Assembly: GCF_000972845.2 (NCBI RefSeq)
Contig: NC_040016.1
Location: 3,368,701-3,432,700, forward strand
DNA length: 64,000 bases
Direction: 5' to 3'
From: Larimichthys crocea
Taxonomy: Eukaryota > Chordata > Actinopteri > Sciaenidae
In this document: positions 52,301 to 62,740 of the stretch, one piece after another
Numbering within the stretch: position 1 is the stretch's first letter
Layout: every line of letters starts with the position of its first letter
Notes under the pieces: generated by a model
Databases searched by the model: none
Seen by the model: only the letters and a program-made list of their open reading frames with translations
What the model was told of the DNA's origin: nothing
Program-made: the position numbers and the translations under genes

Positions 52301-55300
52301 AGCACATTCACACTCAGGGTACATGTTAATAAGCCTGGTAATGAGTCTCATTAGCACAAGGAAAATCAATCAAGCCAAAGGCAAGTATTAATAATTTAGA
52401 AAGAGCATGTTGTTCAAGGAGAATCTACTCCCATTCCTGACATGCCCAGCGCAGCCCACAGTATATTAAGTTACACAGGCACACTGACACACAAGCAGCC
52501 AGGCAGGTAACACAAGCTCTTCTTTCACCTGTCTATTTTTTTTTACCCACATCAGGGCGAGCAGAATTGCCCAGGTGTCCTTTTCCACAGCAACTTCCGC
52601 TGCGTTATCCCGAGAGTTCTCAAGGGATGCTGAAAGAAGAATGGTGTCCCAAATCTTCTATCAGGCCTTTAAATATGCCAGCCGATGCTAGGTGCACCTC
52701 CAAATGTTGTTAGGCAATGGGCATCCATCCAGAACCATGAACTGTGAACCTGCTTCTGTCATTATAAAGGAGCAGCTGCTCTACAGCAAACTTCAATCAC
52801 ACAGAATGAGACTGAACACACCGCAGACAATCCTAATTTCAGCCACTTTTTAAAGTCAGTAATAACGAATCTTTTCTTCTTTCTTTTTTTTACTTTAAGT
52901 GTACTAAAATCCGCAGACATGGGGTATTGGGTTTAATGATCAAATTTGAGCCACCAACATCTACAACTAAAAATTCTTGAGGGTAATGTTTTGGTAGGCC
53001 GGGGTGATTTAAAATACCCAAAGCTCCTCTCTTGACTCTGAATAGGAAATGCCTCTACACACATAGTCAACTTACAATAAAAGGAACAGGCTTACACACC
53101 CACCCTCCTGGAGTTTAGCCTAGTGGAAAGACATTATATAGCTCCCAGTATAGAAGAGGAGAGGGAGGGGGAGAAGAGAGAAAAACAGTATCTGTACTGT
53201 CTATCGAATAGAGAATTCATCAATATTTCAGTGAATTTAGAGACAACCACATGTTAAAAGAAAGGGTCAAAATGGTGTTCTGAATCTAATAAGTTACATC
53301 CAGATATAAATACTAAGACAAAGTTTTTCTTTGGTTATGAGAATGAGTATTATTATTTTCAAGAATTTACTTACAAACTTCATTAAATGGAAGAAGAAAA
53401 ACTGCCATCATGGTCATGTCCAAGCTAAATCCTGACTGAATACATCAAACATCTTTACACCCATACGGCAGCAGCTGGTGTTCTTCACATTTATCAGCTG
53501 CTGCATTATTCATGCTAGCTTTAATTTGAATGTGATATAAAGATAATTAAAAGTTTCCACCCTTGGATGACTACATTGCACTCAATGCTAACACTAGGCA
53601 GGGCAACATTATTTAGAAGATATAATGTTTATAATGCTCACACATTTGTTTTGCAGGTATTCAATGATAAACTAAAGTACTGGACAAATTAAAGATTTGA
53701 TCTAGTGATGGCACTAGAAAAATCATGCCTGGTAAAACAATCTACATGCACCATAATACCTATTAATATTTAGATTAGTAAAATAAATAATTTGAAAACT
53801 GTTGCTTTGGCTCAGCAACATACACACAGCACCTGGTATGTGACCAGAGGAGAGAGAGTATATGTACACCTGCATCCTCCACTTCCCTATCTCTAACCGC
53901 AGGGTCACTTCAAGTCCACCACATTCCAAAACACACCATTACTAACACGCCTTACTAAATGAGCATGAAAACACATTTTTACTTGAGAAAAAGACGGGAA
54001 ATTCTTTGTGAAATTGGCAAGTTTCCTCCACCAGAACAAAAGACCTGTTGGACCTATAAAACAGCACACTCAAAGTCTGTCTCCTTAAGTCTGTGTCCAC
54101 TGATGAGGCTTTATTCCAGTTTGTCGGAGGGGAAAAAGTTTACTTTTTACTGTGAGACTGCAAAGACAGGCAATTAAAGGCTGCATTCCTGAGCCCAACG
54201 TTGCCCCTATAATAGTTTACAGCAACGGAGGCTGGATGGTCTTTATGGTTCAGACCCTCCCCTTGTGGATTCCCCATTAAGAGCAAACATGCCTGACAAA
54301 TCCACGGCTGCCATGTCAACTCCAAATAAGCTGCCTCCAGCCTGACTTCTCTTTTGCCAAAATATTGTAGTTTTATGAGATTTATTCTGTGTTTATGAGG
54401 AAAACTGGTGTTATGTATCTAGAAATAAAATAACAGGATTATTTTCGTCACACTGCACAGTTCTGTTGAGCTTATCATTTTGGACCTCTTCTCCCCAAGT
54501 AATCCTCAGTGGACCAAGTCAAGCAGCTTATTGTTGCACGATTACAATATAGGATTTTGTAATCAGAACATAATGTGCCTTTTTGGGTTTTGTTGTTTCC
54601 ACAAACTGAGGTTCAGCAGCGACACACTAATATAGCTCACAACATCACTATTAAGTCAGTACTGCTAATAGAGTGACTTTGTTACTGAAGTGATTGGCGG
54701 TTATACAAATCAGCTGATACTGATAAACGAGCATGTGTGATGCTATTTGTATTGCATTCCTAAAACAGTGTTACACAGATTGGTCACACTCTTTCACGCA
54801 CTAACCCAAACCACCTTCACTTCTTTTTACAGTATACAGTTTGTTTCGCAGCAGAATATTTACGTCCCCCCCAGTTGTGACAGAACAACCGTAGAAACAG
54901 CAGGCTTGAATCCACCCTGCTGCATGAATGGCCTCAACAGTAAAAACTATTATCTTAGAGTACACAGGGGTTGAACAATGGTTTCTTCACAGTAGTATGG
55001 ATGGCTGATTCCATTCAAAATACCAGAGATCTGAAAGGGTTCCTCCTGAATGCAATTTGAAGAACCCCTGGTGATTTTTTTTTTTACACTTTCTGCAGAA
55101 TTGGCCTGCTAATTATCTGGATCCATGTCATGGCTGCAGGGCAGCAACTTTTAGTTTGAACTCTCATCGAGTTGTAATGCACTGATCAATACATCTGCTG
55201 ACTTTGGATGCAAGGATGGTTTGATATCAAATGCACTCCTATCTTTGGCACTGGAAACATCTGCACAACATCTGTGGTATTGTTGCAAGGAGTGAAGTGA

Positions 55301-55309
55301 TGCTGTTAC
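49341..55309. other. intronic DNA next to prickle exon 2, no gene seen
   Basis: No exon was recognised. 51800-52450 has balanced composition with several TAAT-containing motifs and no transposon signature, so it is a candidate for conserved regulatory sequence. A purine-rich patch lies at 53155-53185. Confidence 0.5.
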
Positions 55310-55395
55310 CTCCATTTGTGCAGGGCAAAGCCAGGACACTGTTCTCCGCAGGTGACACAGGGCTGTCCTCTCTGTGATTCTTCTGCACGGTTCAG
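55310..55395 (-). CDS. prickle: prickle-family second coding exon, cysteine-rich motif
   Basis: The 86-base minus-strand exon follows an acceptor (a pyrimidine-rich tract ending CCAAG) and ends at AG|GTAACA, splitting an arginine codon. It reads LNRAEESQR then GQPCVTCGEQCPGFALHKW. The C-x2-C-x3-CPGF-x-LH-x-W pattern is the cysteine-rich segment that precedes the PET domain in Prickle, Testin and LMCD1 proteins. The RGQPC lead-in and the MFSR-type first exon favour Prickle over Testin. In the family the next residues are a KIC-x-HCKCPREEH block, then the PET domain and three LIM domains. None of these was found on the minus strand down to position 1. A compact gene such as mammalian PRICKLE3 would not have so long an intron, so prickle2 is the better guess; the paralogue is undecided. 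Confidence 0.78.
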
Positions 55396-55971
55396 CTTGG
55401 AACAAATAAGAAAAAGGAGATGATGGGTCATAGTTTGCACTAGTTTTGTCTATTTAGACAACATGGCCCATGGAGTTATTCCACCTACTGTATCACTACA
55501 AAACATGTGGCTATAGTGTTTTTAAAGCAACACAACACACTGTGATTATGAGCTAATTTAACACTCATTTTAAATGGAGTTCCTCATATAACCTGGATTA
55601 ATTACAGCTAACAGACAACAGGTTTATTATAAAAAGAAATAAAACATTTAGGCTGTTCACCAGGTAAAAAGATCTTGTGCCTCATGTCCTCAATTCAACA
55701 ATAAAAGCCAGAAGGTGTAACAGAGAAAACATCATTCATCATGTTTCATGTTGTGTCGTTAATGAGGCTTGTGCCAGAGTTATGTAAACAGAGCAGATGT
55801 AACTTGATGCCCTTAGCAACAGGACCGAGCAGAAACGAGAAAAGAAAAAAAAAAAAAAACATCAAACAAGAAAATTGAGCATGCGTATTTCTTAATTAGA
55901 GCGCAAAAAGCAAGTGGAGACATGAGCCATGGAAAAAACACCAAATCTTAAACTTTGTCTTGCCTACCTAC
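55396..55971 (-). other. intron between the two prickle exons
   Basis: This is a 576-base stretch bounded on the minus strand by GTAGGT at the donor side and TTCCAAG at the acceptor side. It is AT-rich, contains a poly(A) run near 55840-55859, and shows no repeat family I recognise. The phase-0 junction across it recreates a family-like protein, which is the main reason to believe it is spliced. Confidence 0.65.
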
Positions 55972-56013
55972 CGATCTGCTGGAATCTCTCCTCCTGTTGC
56001 TGCGACTGAACAT
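55972..56013 (-). CDS. prickle: prickle-family first coding exon
   Basis: Read on the minus strand, this exon starts with ATG at 56013 and encodes 14 residues, MFSRSNRRRDSSRS. It ends at a GTAGGT donor (55966-55971). It splices in phase 0 to the exon at 55310-55395, which encodes the cysteine-rich CPGF motif. A basic stretch beginning MF and followed by RGQPC-x-x-C is what I recall of the long N-terminus of vertebrate Prickle proteins, especially PRICKLE3 and long PRICKLE2 forms. Prickle proteins are cytoplasmic or membrane-associated PET-LIM scaffolds acting with Vangl and Dishevelled in planar cell polarity. The start was chosen because it is the only ATG giving this family-like sequence. 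Its context (TTGTC before ATG) is weak. The exon is too short for ORF-based gene finding, and the call depends on the pair of exons together. Confidence 0.72.
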
Positions 56014-56290
56014 GACAAGCTGATCCCAGGACAGTAAAGGCACAGTCGGTTACTACCGAGATAAATAATCGGTGTATTTGTTTTTTTTTTGTTTGTTTCT
56101 TTGTTTGTTTAAAAAAAATAAACTCTCACGACTTTTCTAAACGCGCCACCTTGGCTGCAGTCCTATCCTATTAACCTCCTTCATTAATGAATGGAGCTGC
56201 AATGTTCCGGATAGCAGCTCCACCCTGTTTCCTCGCAGCCAATGAAAGACAGGAAAATGCTTTTCTTTCTTTCTTTCTTTTTTTATAAAA
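56014..56290 (-). promoter_or_regulatory. 5' UTR and candidate core promoter of prickle-like gene
   Basis: Immediately upstream of the exon 1 ATG on the minus strand are a short leader and a poly(A/T) tract (56080-56120). Next comes a slightly CpG-richer block at 56140-56250 with GGTGGCGCG and CCGGAA (ETS-like) motifs. A CCAAT box lies at 56240-56244 on the plus strand, read as ATTGG on the minus strand. A TATAA-like string lies near 56282-56290, but inside a low-complexity T/A tract, so it may be coincidental. No start site can be fixed from sequence alone, and an alternative upstream promoter with untranslated exons is equally possible. Confidence 0.4.
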
Positions 56291-56675
56291 AAAAAAGGGA
56301 CAAACTATAATTACACTTCGATAAAACCACTGATGCGTGGTAAATGACAGTGTGGATGAGTTCTGACGTCCAGTCTGTAGAACAGCTCAAGGCAGATAAC
56401 AGAACCTGTAATCACTGAGGAAATAAATGTTTTTGCTGTATTCTCCTCCAGACACCCTCTCCGTATAAACACTTTCCTATTATTCACTGTGGACTGCAAG
56501 GCGAGCAGGAGAACGTCATTCAAAAGAGTCAGAACAGTTTGAAAAGGTGAAAGAAAATTCCAATAATACTTTCACATGCTGATGCTGCTGCTGCTGAGTC
56601 ACTATGTAACATAATACAACCTTGACAGAGAGACAGCAGAGTGTTCTTTCCTCCTGTTCTCACAACAACCATGCT

Positions 56676-56725
<50 letters not shown>

Positions 56726-57197
56726 AGCATCTGCTTATTCACATTTGTCCAGAAAAGATTAATTCCTAACCTCTATTCATCTCACAAGTAACACCTGCCA
56801 TGTGCCCCCACGGGGCGTTTTTCTCTTCCCGGTGGTCTGACAGTGTTGACTCTCTCCAGCAAGTGCCTACTATTTATCACCATGAGAAAAGGCTTTTGAG
56901 CATCAGCGGCACAGGCTCAGTGAGAGAGCACTCTGACTCAGAGACAGTCCTCACAAAGATGTGCTTAAACTATATTATTAGTTCTAGACTCACATTTTGC
57001 TCAAGGCTCCACTCTATACCCATTATGCAGTTCTGTCAGACGCTCGAAAGTTCAGGCATGCACAGTACTGTGGGATGGTTGCCATGTGCGGTTGTGGATG
57101 GTATCTATGTGCCTACTTTCTTTTCTTGTTATTTTTATATTGGTTGGCACTAAGATTGCATGAATCTTATCGTTGCCTGTAGACAGCCCTTCCTGCT
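56291..57197. other. upstream of prickle start, no gene seen
   Basis: Holds the (CT)n tract and a plus-strand frame at 56800-57153 without recognisable protein features. A CTCTCTCCAG acceptor-like string at 56851-56860 has no matching donor in a coding context. Confidence 0.5.
56679..56720. repeat. (CT)n microsatellite
   Basis: Uninterrupted CT for 42 bases, about 0.7 kb upstream of the prickle-like start codon. Confidence 0.98.
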
Positions 57198-57553
57198 TTG
57201 AAAGTGTGTAACACTTTAGGGATTTATTGGAAGAATATGGCAGAAATGAAATATAATATTCATTAAGTATGCTATAATTAGTGTACAATCACCAGAAAAT
57301 TTGAATCATTGTTATTACCTTACCTTTTCATTACCTTAGGTTGCACTCTACCGCACTCTGCCTCTGATTGGCTTACCCTGATATTCTTATCCTAATCCTA
57401 GCTAAAGTCATTCTTCATTGCTTTAGATATTTTTGCTGCCACCATAGTTTCTTCTTCCCTTGCAAAAGGACAGTGTAGCGACCAGAGTTTGGTGGGATGC
57501 AATACATAACCTCGCCACTAGATATCACTAAATCCTACACACTGGACCTTTAA
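57198..57553 (+). mobile_element. TTAA-type MITE, nearly full copy
   Basis: The right end reads CACACTGGACCTTTAA, the inverse of the left end of the copy at 32809. The interior shares GAATATGGCAGAAATG and AATCACCAGAAAA with it. The left terminus has lost a few bases (TTTGAAAGTGTGTAACAC). A TTAA end suggests a piggyBac-like target preference. It is non-coding. Confidence 0.72.
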
Positions 57554-60260
57554 AGTTGGCTTGGGAGTTTCTGAGTAACTACAAGATTGTGCTGGGCGGG
57601 TCCTAAGAGTAGATATGGTTATACAGTATATTACACATTCTGCTATTGTTGTCAATAACCAGGGTCAAACAGACAGACAGACAGACAGGTGGTAATGCTA
57701 AGGTATGTTTGGTCCATTCACTAGCTGTTTTGGAGCTTTAAACTGCATCATACAATTTCTAAACTTGAAATCTAATTACATATTTTATATTTTAATACAT
57801 TTGTGAACATTAACATCATATGTTATGTTGAACTGTGTTTCCATTGACCTTTCAAAGTCCACTATTCACTGAACTTCAAATATTTTTTCTTTCACTTGTT
57901 TTGGGGTGAGAACAGAAGACAGTGCATGTGTCCAAACAAAATGATTTTCTACTGAACTGAACTGAGTGTGAGAAATTGTGCAATCCCTGGTTTGTCTCAA
58001 GGACAGACTGGTAACCTTGAGACACAAGTTGATAAATGAGAGAGAAAAAAACAAAAATATCCGTGTTACACATCAACAGTATGAAATGATGGCGGTGAGA
58101 CAGAAAAGAGAAGAAGAACTGCACAATTTCACACATGCACACAAAACAGGCATGTAGTGACGCACAAATGCAGTCATTCCACACTCAGATAAACACATAC
58201 TGTATCTGGGCATCCAAATTATTTGTGTGTGCATGGCGGCCTGAGGCTTACTACTAAGACTCAGTTCAAAGTCATCCTAGATTACCTTAAGGAATGATGA
58301 AGATAATGATGGTAGGGGGAGCTGACCCTGGGGACTCAGGACTCTAAAACTCCCCTCATTAAGTCTTAAGTTAAGAGTCTAAACACTGTTGGCAGAATCG
58401 AAAACAGCTTGCATGCTATTTCTAGGAGCACTGCAAAAAGAAGTCAAGAAAAGCTCCTTTTTTGGTTGCGCAGTCAACAGGGAGAAGTGAGCTGATATTT
58501 TGCTGCTGTCACTGTGGAAAAAAGTTTTTATAGAAGCTTGATTCGGGATCTCTAATGCCGTGCATTTTACCTCACATTATCTCAAATATCTTTCCAGTGA
58601 ACTTTAGACCTGCAGATGTCTGTCAGGGCCTATTCAGCTTGAATAGGCAGTTGTTTGCAAGGTGGTGGACATGATGTTCAAAAGTGTCGGGAATGTCTAG
58701 TATTGCCTGAAGCCTTCAGCTGCTTAGGCCATTGGTCTAATCCTCGTGGGAAGGTCTGCGGGTCTAGCACAGGAAAAATGCATGCTGTACTCACCTGAAT
58801 CCAGATATGGAAAATCCACAGAAGTAGATTCCAGCCATTTATGTGCATGCATGTGTTTATAACATTCATCACCTCCTTTTTTATAATAGAAAAATCTGAT
58901 ATGCCCTGTCTCAGTTTGCTGAGCTATTGTTTAGAAAACTGGTGTCTAATGTTTCCTGTCCCCACCCATCTATCCTTTTCATGGGTTTCATGGGTATGCA
59001 CTTACACACACATTTTCCTCACACCAGACAGCTTTCAGAGATGACAGCAGCCTCTTGCACCATTAAAAGCAGTCAGAAAACCAATTTTAGCCACATTTCT
59101 CTGCTGCATAATTCACAGTCCCCTCTTCCCATTCTTCAGTCAGCAGTAGCAATTCCTATGTTTTCTAGCACTGTGTTTTAGACCCCATGGTCTAGCAGAG
59201 CAGAGGTAAAATGTTGGGGGCAAGAGGGCTGCACTATAAAGCACCCAGAACAGGAAAAACTACAGGTTGGTGAAGAACACCAACAAGGACAAGGCTTCAA
59301 TCAAACTGCAGCAGCCCGAGGCCAAGCGCTTTATCTACACTGCTCCCATAAAAACTATGAATCTACCCTGTACTGCCACAGCTACAGATTCAGATCAGCA
59401 AATAAAGGCTATAAAGACTAGAATCTTTGTGATATTGAATCACAAATGAATAAACAGAAGTAGACTGCATTCAGCAAAAGAAAGAAAATAGAGGCTTATC
59501 TTGCAATTATGTTTTTTATATCTCATGATTCTGATTTACTATCTCATAATTATTAGATAATTTCAAAAATATCTCAAAGTCATGATCTTCTAATTATGAG
59601 ATATTTTCCAATAATTTTGAAATAGTCAATTCTAATTATGAGATACAGAAGGGTTTTTTTTTTTTTTGTAAATACAATAGAGCTTGAAATTCGATTGAAT
59701 TTCCAGTATACAATATATTGAGTGCATATAGTATATATTTTTAGGGTTCACAAATTCAAGAGAATTCAAGTATTCAAACTACTGTATATTCAAATTGGTC
59801 AAATTTAATAACATCAATTCAGTAGCCCAGAAAAGATAAACCTTAGACTAGTCTAGTGTATGTTACATTTTTCATGCATTTTGCCAACACTATAGGGAAT
59901 CCACTACACCGCTAGATTCCACAGACTGGAACTTTAAAAGAAGTGTGTTGTGGCATTTACCCAAACTAAACATAAGAAGAAACTTTGGCTGTGAAACACC
60001 CTATGTAGAGCTATCCTTCATACACAGATTATCATTTGACAGTATTGTGTCAGGACACTTACCTCTGAGGTGTCAGTAGTATTTGTTGTGTTTCTGCTTT
60101 GAACCACCTGCCTGAATGCATGTGCTAATGGCACACCCCTGTGAGGTCTCGATGGAGATGAAAATCTCCCACCCACACACCCACACACACACCCACACAA
60201 CTGATAAGACTAAGACTACCTTAAAATTCTCACCTTCTAAGTCAGCATCAATATTTGCAC
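57554..60260. other. no confirmed gene
   Basis: Unique DNA with an AT-rich inverted-motif region at 59515-59650. A possible minus-strand splice-bounded segment at 60063-60138 is noted as a finding only. Confidence 0.5.
57664..57687. repeat. (CAGA)n microsatellite
   Basis: About five CAGA units. Confidence 0.93.
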
Positions 60261-60360
60261 AATAAATCAGCCTGATCGTTTAAAATTGACTGTTGAAATT
60301 GTCAGTGACGGTGACATATTATCTGCAAAACAAGGAAAACAAGACATTACTGGAAAATAT
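60261..60360 (+). repeat. local direct repeat upstream of orphan exon
   Basis: About 100 bases including AATCAGCCTGATCG, AAAATTGACTGTTGAAATTG and GTGACATATTATCTGC, repeated at 61175-61274 with moderate divergence. Confidence 0.85.
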
Positions 60361-60595
60361 CCTGCACACTCTGAATTCCCATGTACAGAGTATGTATGAG
60401 TACTTTGATTAGATATGCTGCTGAAAACCTGGAGTGGGGGTAGATAAAGTCTTACAGCTAGAAGAGACTTGTCTTTGTAATATTAAACCAACATTCAGCA
60501 TGCTATGAGCAGCCAAGCAGAGCTCTTTGGATTACATTTGGCTACATCTGCTTTTGAAAGATGTTTTCCCTGTAAGTCTGTCATTTCTTCTTCAG

Positions 60596-60769
60596 GAATA
60601 TCTGATGCAACACAAGTCTGCTAACAAGCTGCTGTCATCCATCTACTCTACAGAGGAGCTGTCTCGCAAGAAAGACAAAGTGTTCTTCTACAAACTGACC
60701 CCTGGGATGTTTGCTAATCTACTTCTGAATCACGTTCTTAAGTTTAGACAAGCACTCTGGAGCTGTTGA
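60596..60769 (+). CDS. candidate 3'-terminal exon of an unidentified gene
   Basis: After a good acceptor (TTTCTTCTTCAG at 60584-60595) a frame of 57 codons runs to a TGA at 60767-60769. It begins EYLMQHKSANKLLSSIY, continues STEELSRKKDKVFFYKLTPG and ends ALWSC. The composition looks protein-like: mixed charged and hydrophobic residues, no microsatellite, and codons unlike the surrounding AT-rich DNA. AATAAA follows at 60961-60966, giving a plausible 190-base 3' UTR. I do not recognise the family and see no named motif. The frame stays open upstream of the acceptor to an ATG at 60527, so a single-exon reading is possible. It could also be an old pseudogene fragment. It lies on the opposite strand from the prickle-like exons, about 4.6 kb upstream of them, between two copies of a diverged direct repeat. 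Confidence 0.35.
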   Translation, partial: EYLMQHKSANKLLSSIYSTEELSRKKDKVFFYKLTPGMFANLLLNHVLKFRQALWSC

Positions 60770-60960
60770 AAGCTCCTGCCTCTCCAAGCCCTGCTTCCAT
60801 TTCTTTCCTTTTCACACTTGTACTTATCCCCCTTGTATAACAGCCACATTTAAACAGCAGGTTACTCAGACTGTTGACAGACGCTGGAGGAATCAATGCC
60901 CAAATGATGTGTTGGCTCAAATTGTTATGGCTCACCTGAGATTATTAAAACAACATGGAA

Positions 60961-60966
60961 AATAAA
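60961..60966 (+). terminator. candidate polyadenylation signal
   Basis: A canonical AATAAA lies about 190 bases after the stop codon of the candidate terminal exon. Such hexamers are common by chance in AT-rich DNA, so it only supports the exon call weakly. Confidence 0.3.
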
Positions 60967-61174
60967 TCATGTAAGCTTGCAATCAGTCAGGGAATATTTA
61001 TTTCTAGTCATCTCCTCAGTCAGTAGCATTTTCTTCCCCACTGCACCTAAAATTATTACAATGGTGCACTCAAGCAACACCTTAAAGTGAACCTATGTGC
61101 ATTTTTTAACAGTATTATGAGATCATGGTAAACACTAAAACAGAATATAACAGCAGAGAACCTGTAGAATAAAA

Positions 61175-61308
61175 TAACAAATCAGCCTGATAATTTGAAA
61201 TTGACTGTTGAAATTGTCAATGACAGTGACATATTATCTCCTGTAATGGAAAACATGAAATTACTGGTAAATATAACAGCAGAGCACATGTTGAATAAAA
61301 TAATAAAT
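61175..61308 (+). repeat. local direct repeat downstream of orphan exon
   Basis: This is the second copy of 60261-60360 (AATCAGCCTGATAA, GAAATTGACTGTTGAAATTG, GTGACATATTATCTCC). It is itself bracketed by two 39-base units starting AATATAACAGCAGAG at 61145 and 61270, so the block has a nested repeat structure. Confidence 0.8.
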
Positions 61309-62239
61309 TAAAGTCAGTGAACTGGCTCAGTAACATCTGCTATCCAGTATCTACTTAAATGTTGCTAACTTTGGCCACCAAACACTACTGGTCATACCAG
61401 ACCAAATAGGACTATAACAACAAAACCCTTCATGTGTTGAAATGAACAAGTTAGTTTTTAAGAGGTAGAATGAGCTATTTCATCTTTCAAAAGTTACATA
61501 GCCTTGCTTTAATATGTGTACAATAAATGCTTACAATGCTAAACATTACTTCTGTGTGCTGCCACACTAACTACATTAGTCAGGCATTGCAAAATTATTT
61601 AAGATTAAGGTAATGAACAGCCATCAGCACCTTAAAGTAAAGCACTAATGGTTAATAGTGCTGATCTAGGAAATTAATTAGACTGTGCATATTCTAGCTC
61701 CTGTTAGTAATTTATATGCAAACGCTGCACACACAGTTGTTTTGTTCACTGTTGCTGGTTGACAAACCAACATGGAGCAGGAAGGGAAGTGAGCAGCCAC
61801 TGTTCTGGAGTCAGTTTAACACTGAATGTCAGTTTAACACTGAATGTTATAGGGTTAGAAAATAGCTTTCTTTTGGTTTGTCTTTTTTTACAGACGCACA
61901 CATACAGACCTCTATCAAGCACTTGCTTCATTTGAATGTTTGACTATAGAACATATGTTCTATGGAGTTTGACGCTGGCAGATTGTTCTCGAAGTTACTT
62001 GCTGAGAGTGAAGTAGGAGGCATCTTTTTAAGATTTTAACAAGGTAATTAAAATAGTCTTAATGTCCAGGTTAGCTTTACAGTACCAATCTATCTTCTAA
62101 TTATTGACCATTTCCTTTTTCGTTTGTTGAAATCATCTAATCAGTAAGTTATATCAGCACTGATACCTGGTAGACAACCTGACAGAGACTAGATTAGATC
62201 CATAAAACACAGCTGCCTCGGCACAAGCTGGATTGTTAT
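61309..62239. other. no gene seen
   Basis: AT-rich unique DNA. The only structure seen is the 18-bp tandem duplication at 61811. Confidence 0.6.
61811..61846. repeat. perfect 18-bp tandem duplication
   Basis: TCAGTTTAACACTGAATG is present twice in a row. Confidence 0.95.
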
Positions 62240-62740
62240 GGTAGTAGAAGTGGGGAGGAACAGGAGAAGGACCCAAATGCAGGTAGGTGTGCGTCAACAA
62301 AAACTTTTATTAACCAAAAAGCAGCTGGGAAAAAACAGGCAAACACACAAACAAAAGACTCGCAGCTGGGAAAAAACAGGCAAACACACAAACAAAAGAC
62401 TCAAAGAAAGAGGAAAATTATCCAGAAGCATAAGAAACGGGGCCAGATACCACAAACACATAACCACAAGAAACAACATGAAACCATGAACGGACAGACA
62501 AGAAAACAAAGGAAACACAGGAACTAAATAGACAAGACTAATCAGACACAGGTAAAACAAATCAAGGGCAGGTGCAAAATCAAAAAGGGCGGGAAACAAG
62601 CCAGGAAGTAGAAGACAAGACAGACAGTGGAACTACAAAAATAAAACAGGAAACACAGAAACAAACTCAAAACTGTAACTACAAAATAAAACAGGAAACA
62701 CAAAGAAACTCAAAACTATAATAACAAGAAGGTATGTAAT
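62240..62740. mobile_element. dispersed transposon-like repeat, A/C-rich
   Basis: Starting near GGACCCAAATGCAGG and running through CTTTTATTAACC, AGGAACTAAATAGACAAGAC, AATCAGACACAGGTAAAACA and repeated AAAACAGGAAACACAGAAAC, this resembles a common non-coding fish repeat. I cannot name its class. Low C-rich, high A composition contrasts with the flanks. It carries an exact 41-bp tandem duplication. Confidence 0.5.
62321..62402. repeat. perfect 41-bp tandem duplication
   Basis: The unit from GCAGCTGGGAAAAAAC to AAAAGACTC occurs at 62321-62361 and 62362-62402 without mismatch. Confidence 0.95.

Noticed and set aside
55151..55405. 84-codon minus-strand frame over prickle exon 2
   Set aside because: A different frame from the exon; its product has no motif, whereas the spliced frame gives the CPGF motif.
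59681..59820. Possible hAT terminal sequence (ATTCAAGTATTCAAAC)
   Set aside because: Too degenerate and lacking a partner terminus to call.
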